A stretch of 64,000 nt of DNA from Paraphoma chrysanthemicola (Eukaryota; Ascomycota; Dothideomycetes; Pleosporales; Phaeosphaeriaceae): positions 2,232,001 to 2,296,000 of the forward strand of contig JAGMWG010000003.1 in NCBI GenBank assembly GCA_020744225.1, given 5' to 3'. The position numbers and the translations under genes are program-made. The notes under the pieces were generated by a model. The model was not told the origin of the DNA. It saw only the letters and a list, made by a program, of their open reading frames with translations, and searched no databases. Of this stretch, positions 11,174 through 23,400 are shown in pieces (within the stretch, counting starts at the first letter, position 1; every line of letters starts with the position of its first letter).

Positions 11174-13414
11174 TTAAATACTAGTACTCGCACTATCTAG
11201 AGGAGTGAGAGCGTGAACAATCTGGCCGTCGATCACCAGAACACGGTCACCGTACAGCAATTTCGTTCGCTTGAGGAACTCTTCCCTTCCTTGACCTACA
11301 TAGGTAAAGTCGGGCAGGAGGCCAATTGGAACCTTTGACTCTGGGTCCACCAGCACAATGTTCCTTGCAATTTCTGCAATCCCTGTCAACGATGTTTGGC
11401 GCCCAGCGATTGACACTTCATGTTTTGATCCTGGTTGTCTGAAATTCATCGCCAGTTTAGAATCGAAACCCAAGACATCCAGGCCGCTGGGCAGACGTAT
11501 TTCGACAGGTACAAACCTCTCTATGAGCCAGTGGTATGCCGAAAGGGGTATCTGGCAGCTGATCATGGCGGCATGTATGACCATGACCTGAAGAAGCCTA
11601 CTTGACCAGCAGCCTTCGTACCTGTGTAGAAAATATGGCCACTCACCGCGCATCCTTTCATTGAGAAGATGGCTGTCGAAGCTCCCGAACATCAAGCAGA
11701 GAATGCTCACCGCCTGCGAGATGAGCCAATCCCCTGTCCCATTTCGCAATTCTTCGACTTCCGCTTCTACATCTCGCCCATCAACTCCATCATGTGATCG
11801 TGGCCTTTGTGTCAACCACGCAGGCCAATCCGGCTGTGCACCATAACTACCCAGCTCCCCCCCTTGCAGGCTCAAGAACCAGGTTGTAGATGAGAACTTC
11901 ATTGCTGACTTGATCAAAGCCAGGATTGGTTCATGGATATTGTTGGCACAGACAATTGGTACTACGCTCGCGACAGTAGCCAAGTGATGAAACGTTGAAT
12001 CCAGCCCGTCACCAAGCAACTTTAGGAAATCGCCGAGATGCCGTGGCTCTGGTTGTGCTGTACTCGGATACCATGCTTCCTCTTGAGTAGTACCCCGTTC
12101 AGCATGGGTCATGGACTTCGTAATCCTAGGAGCAAAATCGTGTCCGGCCACAGTGGCCTGTCTATGGAAGTCGGCGAAGATGTCATTGAAGGACATGTTC
12201 TTAGCGTTTTCTGGGTAGTGATACCACGGGAATTGGGGCATAGTTGCAAATATATAATCCCGAGGCTCCGTTGCGGCCCGCATAGAAGATTTATGGAATT
12301 CGAAGAAGAGATCCGAGGAGAAGATGTCCTCATCAACACGGCGAGGAGGCTGCTTTTTCCGATATACTGTGCCACCCGACATATATACCTTCATAAACTT
12401 TGACCCAGCGTCAGGGGCCCGATCGCTTTGCCCGGAGACGAATGTGTGAGCGAGAGCATAGAGGGTGTCAAGGATGCGCAACGATACTTGCTCTTTCAAA
12501 AAAAAGGTCGTCCTCGATCGGGATATCTTTAAGTTGAACCTCGATTTCTTTAAGTCTGACTAGGAAATCGTCCGAACGTGATATGGCCCAGTCAATCTGA
12601 GGCTTCTTCATCGGTGCCCCTATCCAGAATTTAACGCCGGTCTTTCAGACTTTTGACAGGGTACCTCACCTTCCGTTGCCAATGTGAACTCGATCGTATG
12701 CGACAGTAGGCACTCTTGCAAAGTCCACAGTCTATCCACATACGACTCGGTGTAGATATCTTCATCATGGCTTCCAACGACATGCGGCATCATCCGCGAC
12801 TTCAGCTCCGCAAAATCCGTCCATCCTCTCACGGCATCCACACAACAATTATATAGACCATCACCTTCGCGGACCGCGATTGTCTTCTTGGCATCTTGGA
12901 AACTTGTGGGAATCGCCTGCACAGTTGAGATGACTTCTGCTTGGTCCTTCTGGTTGACAGTGATAGTATCCATCCAGAACGCGACCTCCCCAACCAAACT
13001 ATAAAGGCGCTCATCAATAAACTTGGCCTTCTCTGGCGATGTCAAAATCTCGAGATCCAGGCACTCGACTCGTCGCCATCCTATCTTCCCCCAGACGTGG
13101 GATATCGCAAAGTATGAAGTGTGTTTGGTGCACGCCCAGAAGAGTTGTATCCTTTGGCCTCCATCCACAAAGCGGGCGAACTGGACTCGTGGTCCACAGC
13201 CTAATTGTGGCGGAGGCCGAAACTCTTTGTGTCCCAAACATGAACATTTGGCTTCGTCAATAGCAGGAGGCTTAGAGGCGATCGGACGACTGCCATCGTG
13301 CTGCTTGGAGGTTTTGTTTGCGATCGAAGGCTCGCTATCAGAGATATCGAGATCAAAGAAGGCTTTTGCAATGTCCTTCCTCTTAAAAGGCGTCCAATCT
13401 TGCGACGGCGGCAT
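11174..13414 (-). CDS. Heterokaryon incompatibility (HET) domain protein, apparently frameshifted
   Basis: HET-family proteins control non-self recognition and cell death in filamentous fungi. Exon 1 (13414-12670) starts at an ATG and carries the HET signatures FAISHVWG, WMDTITVNQ and RLWTLQE. A 50-nt intron (12669-12620, GTGAGG...TAG) joins exon 2 from 12619, which reads well until a run of eight Ts on the coding strand (plus-strand As at 12498-12505). After that run the frame hits a stop within about nine codons, while the continuing HET-like sequence (ATEPRDYIFA, then about 400 residues to 11174) lies one frame over. A one-base difference in the run would account for the shift. So this is either a recent pseudogene, an allele under frameshift, or a homopolymer sequencing error. 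Gene identity is strong; integrity is doubtful. Confidence 0.8.
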
Positions 13415-14015
13415 TGTTGTTTATCTAGCACTTCTGGGTGATGGATATGAAAAGTGGAGCTCAGCTGGCTGAAATGAGGGTAGAGACGTGTTCTGCTTCC
13501 CCGCCTTCGGCAAACACTACTTAAAAGGGTAGGGCACGCTTGGCTCTTACTGTGGTATTCACTTGAAATTTAAGCCATTCGCCACACTAAGCGTAGCGTA
13601 GTCCATAATGTTAACTAATCATTTGCATAGAATTCGCTTACAAAGGTACGTGTGTCTCATCGCAAGCTGTCCACGGAATAAGAAAATCTGTGGAGAAGGG
13701 CTTCAGCTTCAGGGAGATATCACAGTTCTTGGTACAAGGGAGGGAGGGATGTTGGTACGAACTACAATGGGCCACTGAATACAGCAACCTTGTGCGGTTG
13801 GTATCGCTTGCCCGCCACACTGGTCTTGAGATCATTGTATGTTTGACGTGCTTGTTTGCGTACGAACCTCTTCGAGAGAAATTGCTCGTTTTCTGTCACA
13901 AATCAACTCAACTTCCTCTAAATTCAAACCACAAGTATGGAAAATATGATAATTCAGAAAGTGCTTCGCGTGCTGGGTCAATGAACACTTCTCCTCGAGA
14001 ATGATGGAGGGACTA
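13415..14015. other. Intergenic: promoter of the HET gene
   Basis: About 600 bases between two minus-strand genes. Weak frames at 13690-14004 plus and 13832-14068 minus are antisense to each other and lack motifs. Nothing further is supported. Confidence 0.45.
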
Positions 14016-15191
14016 TCAATTGACGTGATGGAAGCCGGCATTGCGGTGAGTACTACGAAGGAGTGCAACTGCTTTGGCGAAGACTTGTAGGCGCTCTTGT
14101 TCGAGGACGAAACTAGGTACTAAACCGTCGTTAGCTCACTTCGGAATAACAATGTACTTGTGTGTAATAAACATGGACTCACGTTCAACAAACCCATGGA
14201 ACCCATTGTCCACAACCATTATCTCCACTCCACTGCCATTTCTCTCTCGCCCCAATCGTTCAGCAAACTCCTTCCCTTCAGCGAGTAGCGGGTCTATCCC
14301 AGCCGCAACAATCAACACATTACCCGGCACCACTTTCTCATCTAGCAGGATCGGATGCAATCTCTCATCTTCAAGATGTTTCCCTCGCTCCGTGCCAGCA
14401 TACACATCAAACAACGGTAACAAGAACGCCAACGGATCCGCGCCCTGCATACTCGCTGGCTTCGGTTTGTCCTTCGGCGCAACACGAAAGTCAAGAGCTG
14501 GACATATACCAATCCAAGCTAGTGGCTTCACTCCACCACCATCTCCATCTCGAGGCCTCTCGTCTAGCTCCCCACCACCACTATTCAGATGCGCTGCTTG
14601 AAGCAAATGCCGACACGCACTCAAGCCCAACCCCGCACCTACACTCCCGCCGCCGATCGTCAAGAATTTCCCATCAGCGCCGAAGTCCCGTGCGTGCGAC
14701 ACCAGCCAAGTCACTACGTCGTCGACATCGTCGTGCGCAGCAGGATAGATGTGTCGCGGCGCAATGCGGTATGAAATTGAGACTACGACTGCGCCTGTTT
14801 CGTCGCTTAAGTGTGCGCAAAAACGGGCATTGTGTTCGGGGAATCCGCCGATCCAGGCGCCGCCGTGGATGTCGATGTGAAGTGGTCTGAGTCCATCGCT
14901 GCCATTGTCACGGGCTTTTAAATGGTCGTGCGGTGAGCCGGGAGATGTGCGAGGTGGCATGAACACCAAACACCTCCTATTTCCAGTTTTCGTCGGCACG
15001 TAGATTACTTTGTACCGGTTTGTGAAGAGCCATGCTGGTGCGGTGAGCAGGGCTGCGATGATATTGATTGGCTGGAGGAAGAGGACACGCCAGCGCTGCC
15101 AGAAAGGGAGGGAGGAGAAGAGAGCCGATGTGAGGGGCGAGAAGATGCGTGGGAGTGGAGAGAGTTTGGAGGTAATGAAGGAGAGGGCCAT
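14016..15191 (-). CDS. Alpha/beta hydrolase, HSL-like (Abhydrolase_3) family
   Basis: Predicted 370 aa from two exons (15191-14183, 14119-14016). The 62-nt intron was placed so that the tail (LPSFVLEQER...) follows the His region. Family marks are the HGG oxyanion motif at 109-111 (DIHGGAW), the nucleophile Ser183 in GGSVG, Asp300 in AGIDP and His332 in NGFHGF. Residues about 35-57 are hydrophobic and probably form an N-terminal membrane anchor, so an ER or other membrane esterase/lipase is likely. I took the ATG at 15191. An upstream in-frame ATG at 15527 exists, but its 112-residue extension does not look like family sequence. It lies near a P450, but no cluster role is shown. Substrate unknown. 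Confidence 0.88.
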
Positions 15192-15624
15192 ATGTTGCGG
15201 TGTTTCGAATCTGGGTTCGAATGAGGTTTGACAGCAATGAGAATGCGCGTTCTGGGAAGGAACTGAGACGAGACTTTTGTGATGAGAAAATGGATTGAAG
15301 AGAATGCACGAGTATTGGAGAGGGTATTGAGACTTGTTGTTTGAATCTAAGGATTGATGTAAGGCGTTCATATAGTATGCCTTGGGCGCCTGTTTGTTCT
15401 CGTGCAATGCGAGATACGAAGTGGTTGCGCGGATCTTCGGCGGATGCACTCCCCGCAATGCCGACCTCGTGGCTGTCATTCCGCTTCGGCCTGTGTATAC
15501 AGAACAAGGCTGCAATTGGCGGTGCATGGAGTCGTTTGAACTAAATCGTCATTCTTAGCTCACTTGTGACCGCTCGCCATATTGCTACCTTGTCGTCGCC
15601 TATGGCGCTAGCAACGCTGGCGTC
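15192..15624. other. Intergenic: 5' side of the hydrolase, 3' side of PEX7
   Basis: 433 bases between two minus-strand genes. Besides the open upstream extension of the hydrolase frame I see no gene or strong site. Confidence 0.5.
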
Positions 15625-16761
15625 TCATTGCATTATGGCTCTGCAATCCCAGACCAACACTCTTTCATCCCAGCCAGTGCTCGCGCACCACCCTTCAGCA
15701 CCGAACAAACACCAGTCGACTCCAGTGACAAACTCGGTGTGTCGGCCCATCTTCCCCATCTCTCTTCCGCCTCCGTAGAACATTGGATCTTCCAGCATAT
15801 TCTCTTGCTTCATAGAACCGACACCCATGGCGCTGCCGTCTGTCCACACTCGTGCCGTCATGTCGTAGCTTGCACTAAGCAAAATGTCCGACAAATGCGG
15901 CGACCATGAAACCTTTCGCACAGCGTATTCGTGTCCGGGTAGTACTGCGATCGGACCGTGGTTCGGCATGCGTATGTCGAATGTTCTGATCAATCGGTCG
16001 ACGCCAGCCGTGGCTATGATGGAGTCGCGGTACTTGTTCCAGTCGTGTGTCAGCGCTTCCGACGGGGCGACGCCAACCGATGCCGGAACACCCATGCGCG
16101 GCTTCGGTGGGGTGTGTATCGGCACGCTCATTGTGAGATGGTTGCTCGCACTCGCTGGTGTCCTAAGATCAAACACTCTCAAGTGACTATCCGAGCTTAC
16201 ACTGCTAAGGATGCTCGGGCTGTGTGGGCTGAATGCTGCCGAATACGTACACGAATGTGTCGGCAGCGTCATTATGCTCGCGCTCGCATTTGGGTTCCAA
16301 ACTTTGATTGTGCCGTCCCAACTCGACGAAATGAAGTTGTCCTTCGAGACAAGGTTCCAGTGTACAGAGAAGACCTCTCGCGCATGTTCTTGCCATGACT
16401 GAACAGGGAACTGGTTGAGTGTGATATCGAACAGCTTTACAGAGCCATCGCCGCCTGCGGTGAGGATCTGGTTCTCGTGCGCCTCGGACCATGTGCTATC
16501 GAAAAGGGAGTCTTGTGTATCAAACCTGCGATCAAGTTAGTTCTGCAGCATGTGAAAGTTGACACTCAGTGCATCGACGCTGCGTGGAGGCGCGTACCAT
16601 TTCTCTGCGACGATGCCATTCGCAGTCAGACCTAGTATGTACAGTCTTCCATTGCCGACCAGTCCAAAGTTTGCCGATCCCGCAACGGCTATGCGCGAGT
16701 CGAAGAATGGCGAGTATTTCACACTATAGCCGTTGTAACCTTGAGTTCGAAATTCGAGCAT
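15625..16761 (-). CDS. pex7: Peroxin 7, WD40 receptor for PTS2 peroxisomal proteins
   Basis: Predicted 354 aa from exons 16761-16598 and 16525-15625, with a 72-nt GTACGC...CAG intron that joins EKW to FDTQDSLFD. Pex7 binds the N-terminal PTS2 signal of peroxisomal matrix enzymes in the cytosol and delivers them with a Pex20-type coreceptor in fungi. The start MLEFRTQGYNGYSVKYSPF is characteristic of the family. At least six WD repeats can be read, with Trp-Asp-like ends such as SSSWDGTIKVWN, SYDMTARVW and STGWDERVLVWD. The length matches known Pex7 proteins. It is divergent from the AlkB-like gene across 274 bases, with a CACGTG site between them. Confidence 0.94.
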
Positions 16762-16940
16762 GGTGAGGTGTGTGGCTGATCACCAGCTGGAGGGGTTATG
16801 GTTATGGGGCGTCGAAGATGTGTAGGGTGTGCCGCATCATCGCTCGTAGAGGTTGTGAGCTGTTGATGGCTGGTAGCATGGATGGAGCATGACGAGAGAC
16901 CGAGGCTTGTGGCGGGGCCGAACCAACCTAAAATAAACGA

Positions 16941-16946
16941 CACGTG
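16941..16946. promoter_or_regulatory. CACGTG site in the PEX7/AlkB divergent promoter
   Basis: A palindromic bHLH-type (E-box/Cbf1-like) hexamer lies 180 bases from the PEX7 start and 90 bases from the dioxygenase start, so one factor could act on both. The role is inferred from the motif only. Confidence 0.4.
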
Positions 16947-17035
16947 CTCACGCGTTCGTGACCGCGACTTGCACTTTCTCAGCTATTGTTACGATCAACT
17001 CAACATGCGCTTCCTTGGAACCGCTCGGCTAGACC

Positions 17036-18582
17036 ATGGATGCCTTTGTGACGCGAAAGAGGAAGCGGATTGATGACAAGCGAGCCGTCGCGACATCAAA
17101 TAATCCAACGCCACCCGCGGAGAAGACGCACGATGAGGATGAAGAATCAACCGACTTCAAGCTGGCTTTGCTGGCCTCATTGCACCCATCGGTAGATGAA
17201 ATTACCCTTCTGGAAGCACTTTTGGCCTCTGATGGATCGGTCGAGCGTGCCTCAGATTGGCTCACCCAGCGCACTGTTACGTCTCCAAAGAAGCGAATAA
17301 GCTCCACAGCAGTCGGTTTTCAATCGTCTTTAAGGGCCTTTACAGAATCTTCAGGTGTTCCAGCTTGTGGTCCGGCGAAGAAATTGGTCAAGAAAGGACA
17401 GACCTTGCATCTCTACAGCCCTGAAGACATTGAAACGCACACGCCATGTTCTATAATCCACAACTTTCTACCCGCAGAGCAAGCGGATGCACTGCTATTG
17501 CAGATGCTGGATGAGTCAACAACCTACCAGTGTCTGGAGTTCAAGCTGTTCGACAGAGTTGTCTGGAGTCCGCATACATACAGCTTCTACGTGAATAGCT
17601 TAGAAGAAGCGAGGAAGCAAAAGACGGAGTACACCTACGATGGTCGTGAGATGCAGGTACGTTCTGCAGCCCGCAAGGACTATGACGGCGTTGCACGTCC
17701 AGTGTGAGCTGTTCATAGGCTTGTGTTCTCCCGCGCATCTGTCGTCTGGGCACATTCGGCTTCCGAACTGCGAAAGGGTTATGCTGATATCGATAGGATG
17801 TTCGTCAAAGCACTTCGGAAATGCTCAGAGCCTGTCCACAGGTTGAGGAAGCTGTAAATCGTGAGATACAGCGTCGAATCAAGGACTTCTATCCCAACGG
17901 CAAGAAGCTCAAGTACCAGTCGCCTCTCCCATGGCGGGCCAACACCGCTTTCGTGAATTGTTACGACGGAGGCAAGCAAAATGTCGGGTATCATGCTGAT
18001 CAGCTCACCTACCTCGGTCCACGAGCCATCATTGGTAGTCTCAGTCTAGGAGTCGCTCGCGAGTTCCGTGTCCGGAAGACTGTCGCCGAAGGGGACGAGT
18101 ATCGCAAGTCCGACGGGACGCTCGCAGATGCGCAAGGACAGATCTCAATCCATCTCCCGCACAACTCCCTGCTGGTCATGCACGCCGAAATGCAAGAAGA
18201 GTGGAAGCACTCAATAGCACCGGCGCAAGCAATTGATCCCCACCCATTGGCAAAGAACAAGCGAATCAACATCACTTATCGATTCTACAAAGACAACCTT
18301 CATCCAAAGTACACACCGAAGTGCAAGTGCGGTATACCTACCGTTTTAAGATGCGCAACAAGGAAAAAGGAATCCAGAGGCAGGTACATGTGGATGTGCC
18401 ACGCCAACTATGTTCCGGGACAAGATGGCTGCAGTTTCTTTCAATGGGCCGAATTCAATGATGATGGCGAACCGCCGTGGGTTTCAAAGCTTAGGGAGGA
18501 AGTGCCAAATGAGATTCTGCAGAGGACAGACGTATCCACAGCAACCAGCTCGAGCGGGGGACCATTGCAGACTCCAACATGA
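17036..18582 (+). CDS. CUE-AlkB-GRF fusion: 2-oxoglutarate/Fe(II) DNA or RNA dealkylase
   Basis: Predicted 468 aa from exons 17036-17656 and 17797-18582 (140-nt intron, phase 0). Three modules appear in order. Residues about 41-78 resemble a ubiquitin-binding CUE domain (LHP in the MFP position, then a DWL end). Residues about 130-372 are an AlkB dioxygenase with iron ligands His273-x-Asp275 and His345, and 2-oxoglutarate/substrate arginines in RINITYR (363-369), as in ALKBH2/ALKBH3. Residues 383-424 form a GRF-type zinc finger (CKCG, then GRYMWMC, then CSFFQW), a fold that binds single-stranded nucleic acid in APE2 and NEIL3. Basic N-terminal residues (RKRKR) suggest nuclear import. Expected role: oxidative removal of methyl lesions from single-stranded DNA or RNA, with damage-site recruitment through ubiquitin. 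The CUE call is weaker than the other two. Confidence 0.92.
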
Positions 18583-19355
18583 TCAAATCCGGGGCTTTCT
18601 TGATGGCTGATTGAAAAGCTGTCCACGAGTAGCCAGCTGTTGGCGTTGCGAAATGGCTGCATTGCACCGTATAGCCTACGGCGATAATAGGAGGCATTCG
18701 TACTCGAACCCACATGGATGAATTGTCCACGACTAGGTAGGTGCAGATGCCCTATCTCAGCATCATCTGACTGACCTTATGGCGGTAGGAAGTCGAAGTG
18801 CCCAAACAGCATTGCGCACAGATCCATTCACTACGCATGATGGGTGTTGATCCATTTGAGTCGCCCCAAAGACAGGATTCCTGCGTAATTAGATGCACCG
18901 CTCTGATTCGCGGCTGATCAGCGGCTCTGGGAATGAGAGCGGATGAAGGCGGGAGAAAGATAGGTCATGAGGTGGTGATGAGGAAGGAGACAACCCACCT
19001 GGATCTAGGATGGATACGGTCTATAGTGGTGCAGAGAATGATTCGGCTTAGAAGCGCAATGCGTCTAAACCACTTGAATTGCTGGTGAAGGTATGCGATT
19101 CGCTCAATGCAGCACCAAGTGTTTGATCGCTTTTAAATCTTTTCGATGTGACAATTGTGCGGATCAACTGTACTCAACTCATTGGCTACCGTGGCTCGTA
19201 ATACGGAACTATTGCAAAAGTGTGAGATTGTGGTCGTCGTCTTGCACCCACGCCCGCGTTGAAGATAACATCGCCGCGGCGAAGCGCACGGCCTTCCGTT
19301 CAAACCCCGGCCTGGCACTCCTCGAGACCTCCGCCTCAGCACCGCATCGGCAGAG
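18583..19355. other. Intergenic region upstream of the AP-2 sigma gene
   Basis: About 770 bases with only short overlapping frames. No motif is recognised beyond the likely promoter of the downstream gene. Confidence 0.5.
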
Positions 19356-20048
19356 ATGGTGCTCTCCTTCATCCTTATTCAGAACCGGCAGTATGTGCAT
19401 AGAGAGCATCGGCGCATTCTAGGCTGACGTATATAACTTCGCAGAGGGAAGACGCGGTTAGCAAAGTGGTATGCGCCGTACAGTGTAAGCCATCGCATCT
19501 TGGGAGCTCCACCAAGCATATCACTAACACATTACTAGGATGAGGAGAAGGTCAAATTAAAGGGCGAGGTACGCAACAGTCTCATTGCAGTCCCAATCCT
19601 TGAACGGAGCCCTCGCTTATAACCACTTTCCGCGTCCCTTGACCACTGTCAACGAGACGACCACGCACATAACAACGGTCTGCAAGCATCTAGATTGCTA
19701 ACACCTCCTCAATAGGTCCACCGCCTCATTGCGCCCCGCGACCAAAAGCACCAGTCCAACTTCGTCGAATTCCGCAACATGTCCAAGATCGTCTATCGTC
19801 GATACGCCGGCCTCTTCTTCTGCGCATGTGTCGACACAAATGACAACGAGCTGGCATATCTCGAGGCTATCCACTTCTTTGTGGAGGTCCTGGATGCTTT
19901 CTTTGGCAATGTGTGCGAGCTGGACTTGGTATTCAACTTCTACAAGGTGTATGCGATCCTAGACGAGGTCTTCCTTGCGGGCGAGATTGAGGAGACGAGC
20001 AAGCAGGTGGTCCTGACACGGTTGGCGCATTTGGACAAGCTGGAGTGA
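19356..20048 (+). CDS. aps2: AP-2 complex sigma (small) subunit
   Basis: Predicted 145 aa from four exons (19356-19390, 19445-19484, 19539-19568, 19716-20048). The short exons recover [12 protein letters not shown], then the GKTRLAKWY motif, then KGEVHRL, so splicing is needed to see the gene. The last exon carries [24 protein letters not shown] and the [15 protein letters not shown] block typical of sigma adaptins. Closest by eye is sigma-2 rather than sigma-1 ([24 protein letters not shown] sequence). Sigma-2 is part of the core of the clathrin adaptor AP-2 at the plasma membrane and helps read dileucine sorting signals. It lies 370 bases upstream of SEC24 on the same strand. Confidence 0.95.
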
Positions 20049-20417
20049 GAAAGAGGGATTGAGGAAACATCCGGTCACGAAAACACATTGATACCATAGT
20101 TCTGAATTAATAGCGATCAAAGAAGCACGTTTCGGTCTGAGCCTCTGATGGAGACCGGCACTTCTTGCATGTGAGGGACGAGTATGTGCACGGACCTCTA
20201 TACTTTGGAAAGTGTAACATGGAGCCAGATCATCAACTTTTGTTAGCTATACACGCACCACGCCAGAGCAATTTCGGCATGCTTGATTCGTGATACAAAT
20301 ACCGATCTTAGTCCTCCGCCATTCTTCATGTCTCTGTCCTGAGTTTCGCGCGCCCCAACGTGATCTGTTTCCCGACCTTGACCTCGAGCACCTCCGCGGC
20401 GGCCCCGCGCCACAAGA
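20049..20417. other. Intergenic: 3' UTR of AP-2 sigma and SEC24 promoter
   Basis: 369 bases. No gene. It lies between two same-strand vesicle-coat genes. Confidence 0.5.
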
Positions 20418-23400
20418 ATGTCCGAATTCGCTCAGTATCAGTCCATGGGAACAGGATCCGCTGATCCAAATGGGAGCGGACGAAAAGACGCGCCAAATCA
20501 GTGGCGGCCGCCAGTCGCTGCCAGTCCTGCTGGCTATCAGCAGAATGGCAGCCCGGCCGTCGGGAACGCGCCCAACCAGTATACAGGTACACCCTCTCAG
20601 TATAACGCGCCGATGCAGCAAGGAAGCTACTTCCCACCGCAAGCAAGTCCATCGGGACAACCTCCGTATCAAGGCGAGCAAGATGTAAATAATTTGACGT
20701 CTCAAATGGGAGCGGTGGGACTGGGCGTGAGCAATCCAGGACAGCCGCGGCACAAGAAGAAGGACAGGCACGCATATCACAACCTCGAAGGACCGGGAGG
20801 GAGTACCCAGGCTTTCAATGGGATGCCTCAGAGCGGTACGCCCACACAGTTCCTCAATCAGAACTCGCCGCAAGTTGGCGGACCACAATGGCAGGAGCCA
20901 CAGATCACACCCGCTATGTCGCAGTTTCCAGCGCCCGCAAACACGCTCTTCAGCCCCTCGAACCAGGCCTCGCCAGCACAGTATGCTGCGAGAACACCCG
21001 CGGCACCATACCAAGCTGGTGGAACCGCAGTAGGGTCAGCTCAAGGGCGGGTGGACCCAGAACAGATCCCGAGCGTACCTCGATCAAGAGACGCGCCGGC
21101 AAAGTACTACTTGGAGAACATATATCCGACAATGGAACATCACTTACCACCCCCTGCGACCGTCCCGTTCGTGGCATTTGACCAAGGCAATTCCTCGCCA
21201 AAGTATGCGCGACTGACACTAAACAATATTCCTATATCTGCCGATGCGCTCGCGGCAACTGCTCTTCCCCTTGGACTCGTTCTGCAACCGCTGGCACCTT
21301 TGCAGGAAGGGGAGCAGCCAATACCGGTCCTAGATTTTGGCGACGCTGGTCCACCCAGGTGTCGACGATGCCGAGCATACATTAACCCTTTCATGCAATT
21401 CAAGTCTGGCGGTAATGTCTACGTATGCAATATGTGCACGTATCCGAACGATACACCAGGAGAGTATTTCGCCCCAACAGACCAGACTGGCGTCCGAACA
21501 GACCGGTTACAACGGCCCGAATTAATGCTCGGAACCGTCGACTACACAGTACCCAAGGAGTACTGGTCTAGGGAACCAGTGGGTTTGCGATGGCTGTTTC
21601 TCATTGATGTCTCTGCTGAGTCGGTGAATCGAGGCTTCCTAGATGGATTTTGTGAAGGCATTATGAGCGCATTATACGGAGAATCACCCGAAGGCGTAGA
21701 CGATGGAGGGGCGACGTCGCAACTGGCCAAGGGTGCCAAAGTAGGCATCGTCACGTTTGACAAGGAGATGCATTTCTACAACCTGAGTCCGAACCTCCAA
21801 AGTGCGCAGATGTTGGTAATGCCGGATCTGGAAGACCCATTCGTGCCATTGAGCGAAGGCATGTTTGTTGACCCTGTGGAGTCGAAAGCCGTCATAACTT
21901 CGCTCCTCACACAATTACCGAGCATGTTTTCCGAAGTCAAGAATCCCGAGCCAGCGCTGTTGCCAACCCTAAGTTCAGCGGTCAATGCACTCGCCGCAAC
22001 TGGCGGCAAGATCGTATGCTCGTTGGCTGCGCTACCGACCTGGGGACCTGGACGGCTGTTTCTCCGCGATGATGGGAACGTACACAACACAGATGCTGAG
22101 AAGAAGCTGTTGAAGACCGAACATCCTGGATTTGTGAAGATTGCGGAGAAGATGGTTCAGAGCGGTGTTGGCATTGACTTCTTCTTGGCAGCGCCGAGTG
22201 GAGGTTATCTTGATATTGCTACCATTGGTAAGTTCCACGCCCCATGTGCGACACGACACATCTACTGACAACTACTAGGCCATGTTTCAGCCATCACAGG
22301 AGGAGAAGTTTTCTACTATCCCAACTTCCACTCGCCGCGAGATACGCTCAAGCTTTCCAAGGAGATCAAGCACACTGTCACGCGAATGACTGGCTACCAA
22401 GCGCTAATGAAGGTCCGATGCTCGAACGGCCTACAAGTCTCTGCATATCACGGTAACTTCTACCATCACACCTTTGGGGCAGATCTCGAGTTTGGCGTCA
22501 TTGACGCAGACAAAGCCGTTGGCGTGCTATTCAGCTATGACGGAAAGCTTGATCCCAAGCTTGATGCGCATTTCCAGAGTGCTCTGCTTTACACAACTGC
22601 GAGTGGGGAGCGTCGTGTACGATGTACGAACATCGTTGCAAGCGTAAGCCCAAATACAGGGGAGTGCATGAAGTTCGTGGACCAAGACGCTGTGGTAAGC
22701 ATCATCGCCAAAGAGGCAGCTGCACGCATGACAGAAAAGAATCTCAAAGAGATAAGAGGTGCCCTGACCGAGAAGACGGTTGACATCCTCGCGGGATACA
22801 GGAAACACTTTACTGGCAATAGTCCTCCCGGTCAGCTCGTCCTTCCCGAGAATCTCAAGGAGTTCAGCATGTACATTCTTGGCCTGATCAAGTCAAGAGC
22901 ATTCAAGGGCGGCAAAGAGCCAACAGATCGACGAGTGCACGATATGCGCATGATTAAGTCGATGGGCGCCCTGGAGATGTCGCTATATCTGTACCCTCGC
23001 ATCATTTCATTACACGATCTTGAAGAGACAGACGGATTTGCGAACGAAAAAGGACACTTGGTCATGCCACAGGGGGTCCGAGCATCATTTTCAAAGGTCG
23101 AAGAAGGCGGCGCATACATTGTGGACAACGGACAGACGTGCTTGCTCTGGCTTCACGCACAAGTATCGCCGAACTTACTTGAGGATCTCTTCGGACCTGG
23201 GTTCAACAGTCTCAAGGCCCTGGACCCCTTCCTCTCAGCGCTCCCTGTTTTGGAGACACATCTGAACGCACAAGTGCGAAACATCTTGCAGTACCTTGAG
23301 GGCACACGAGCGTCCAAAGCTCTCACAATACAACTTGCTAGACAAGGCCTAGACGGCGCAGAGTATGAGTTTGCGCGCCTGCTGTATGAAGATCGCAACA

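Noticed and set aside
8788..15191. A secondary-metabolite gene cluster around the P450 and hydrolase
   Set aside because: No polyketide synthase, peptide synthetase, terpene cyclase, transporter or dedicated regulator is present between them.
20247..21014. 255-codon minus-strand open frame
   Set aside because: It is antisense to the start of SEC24, has no motif, and the SEC24 strand is clearly the coding one.
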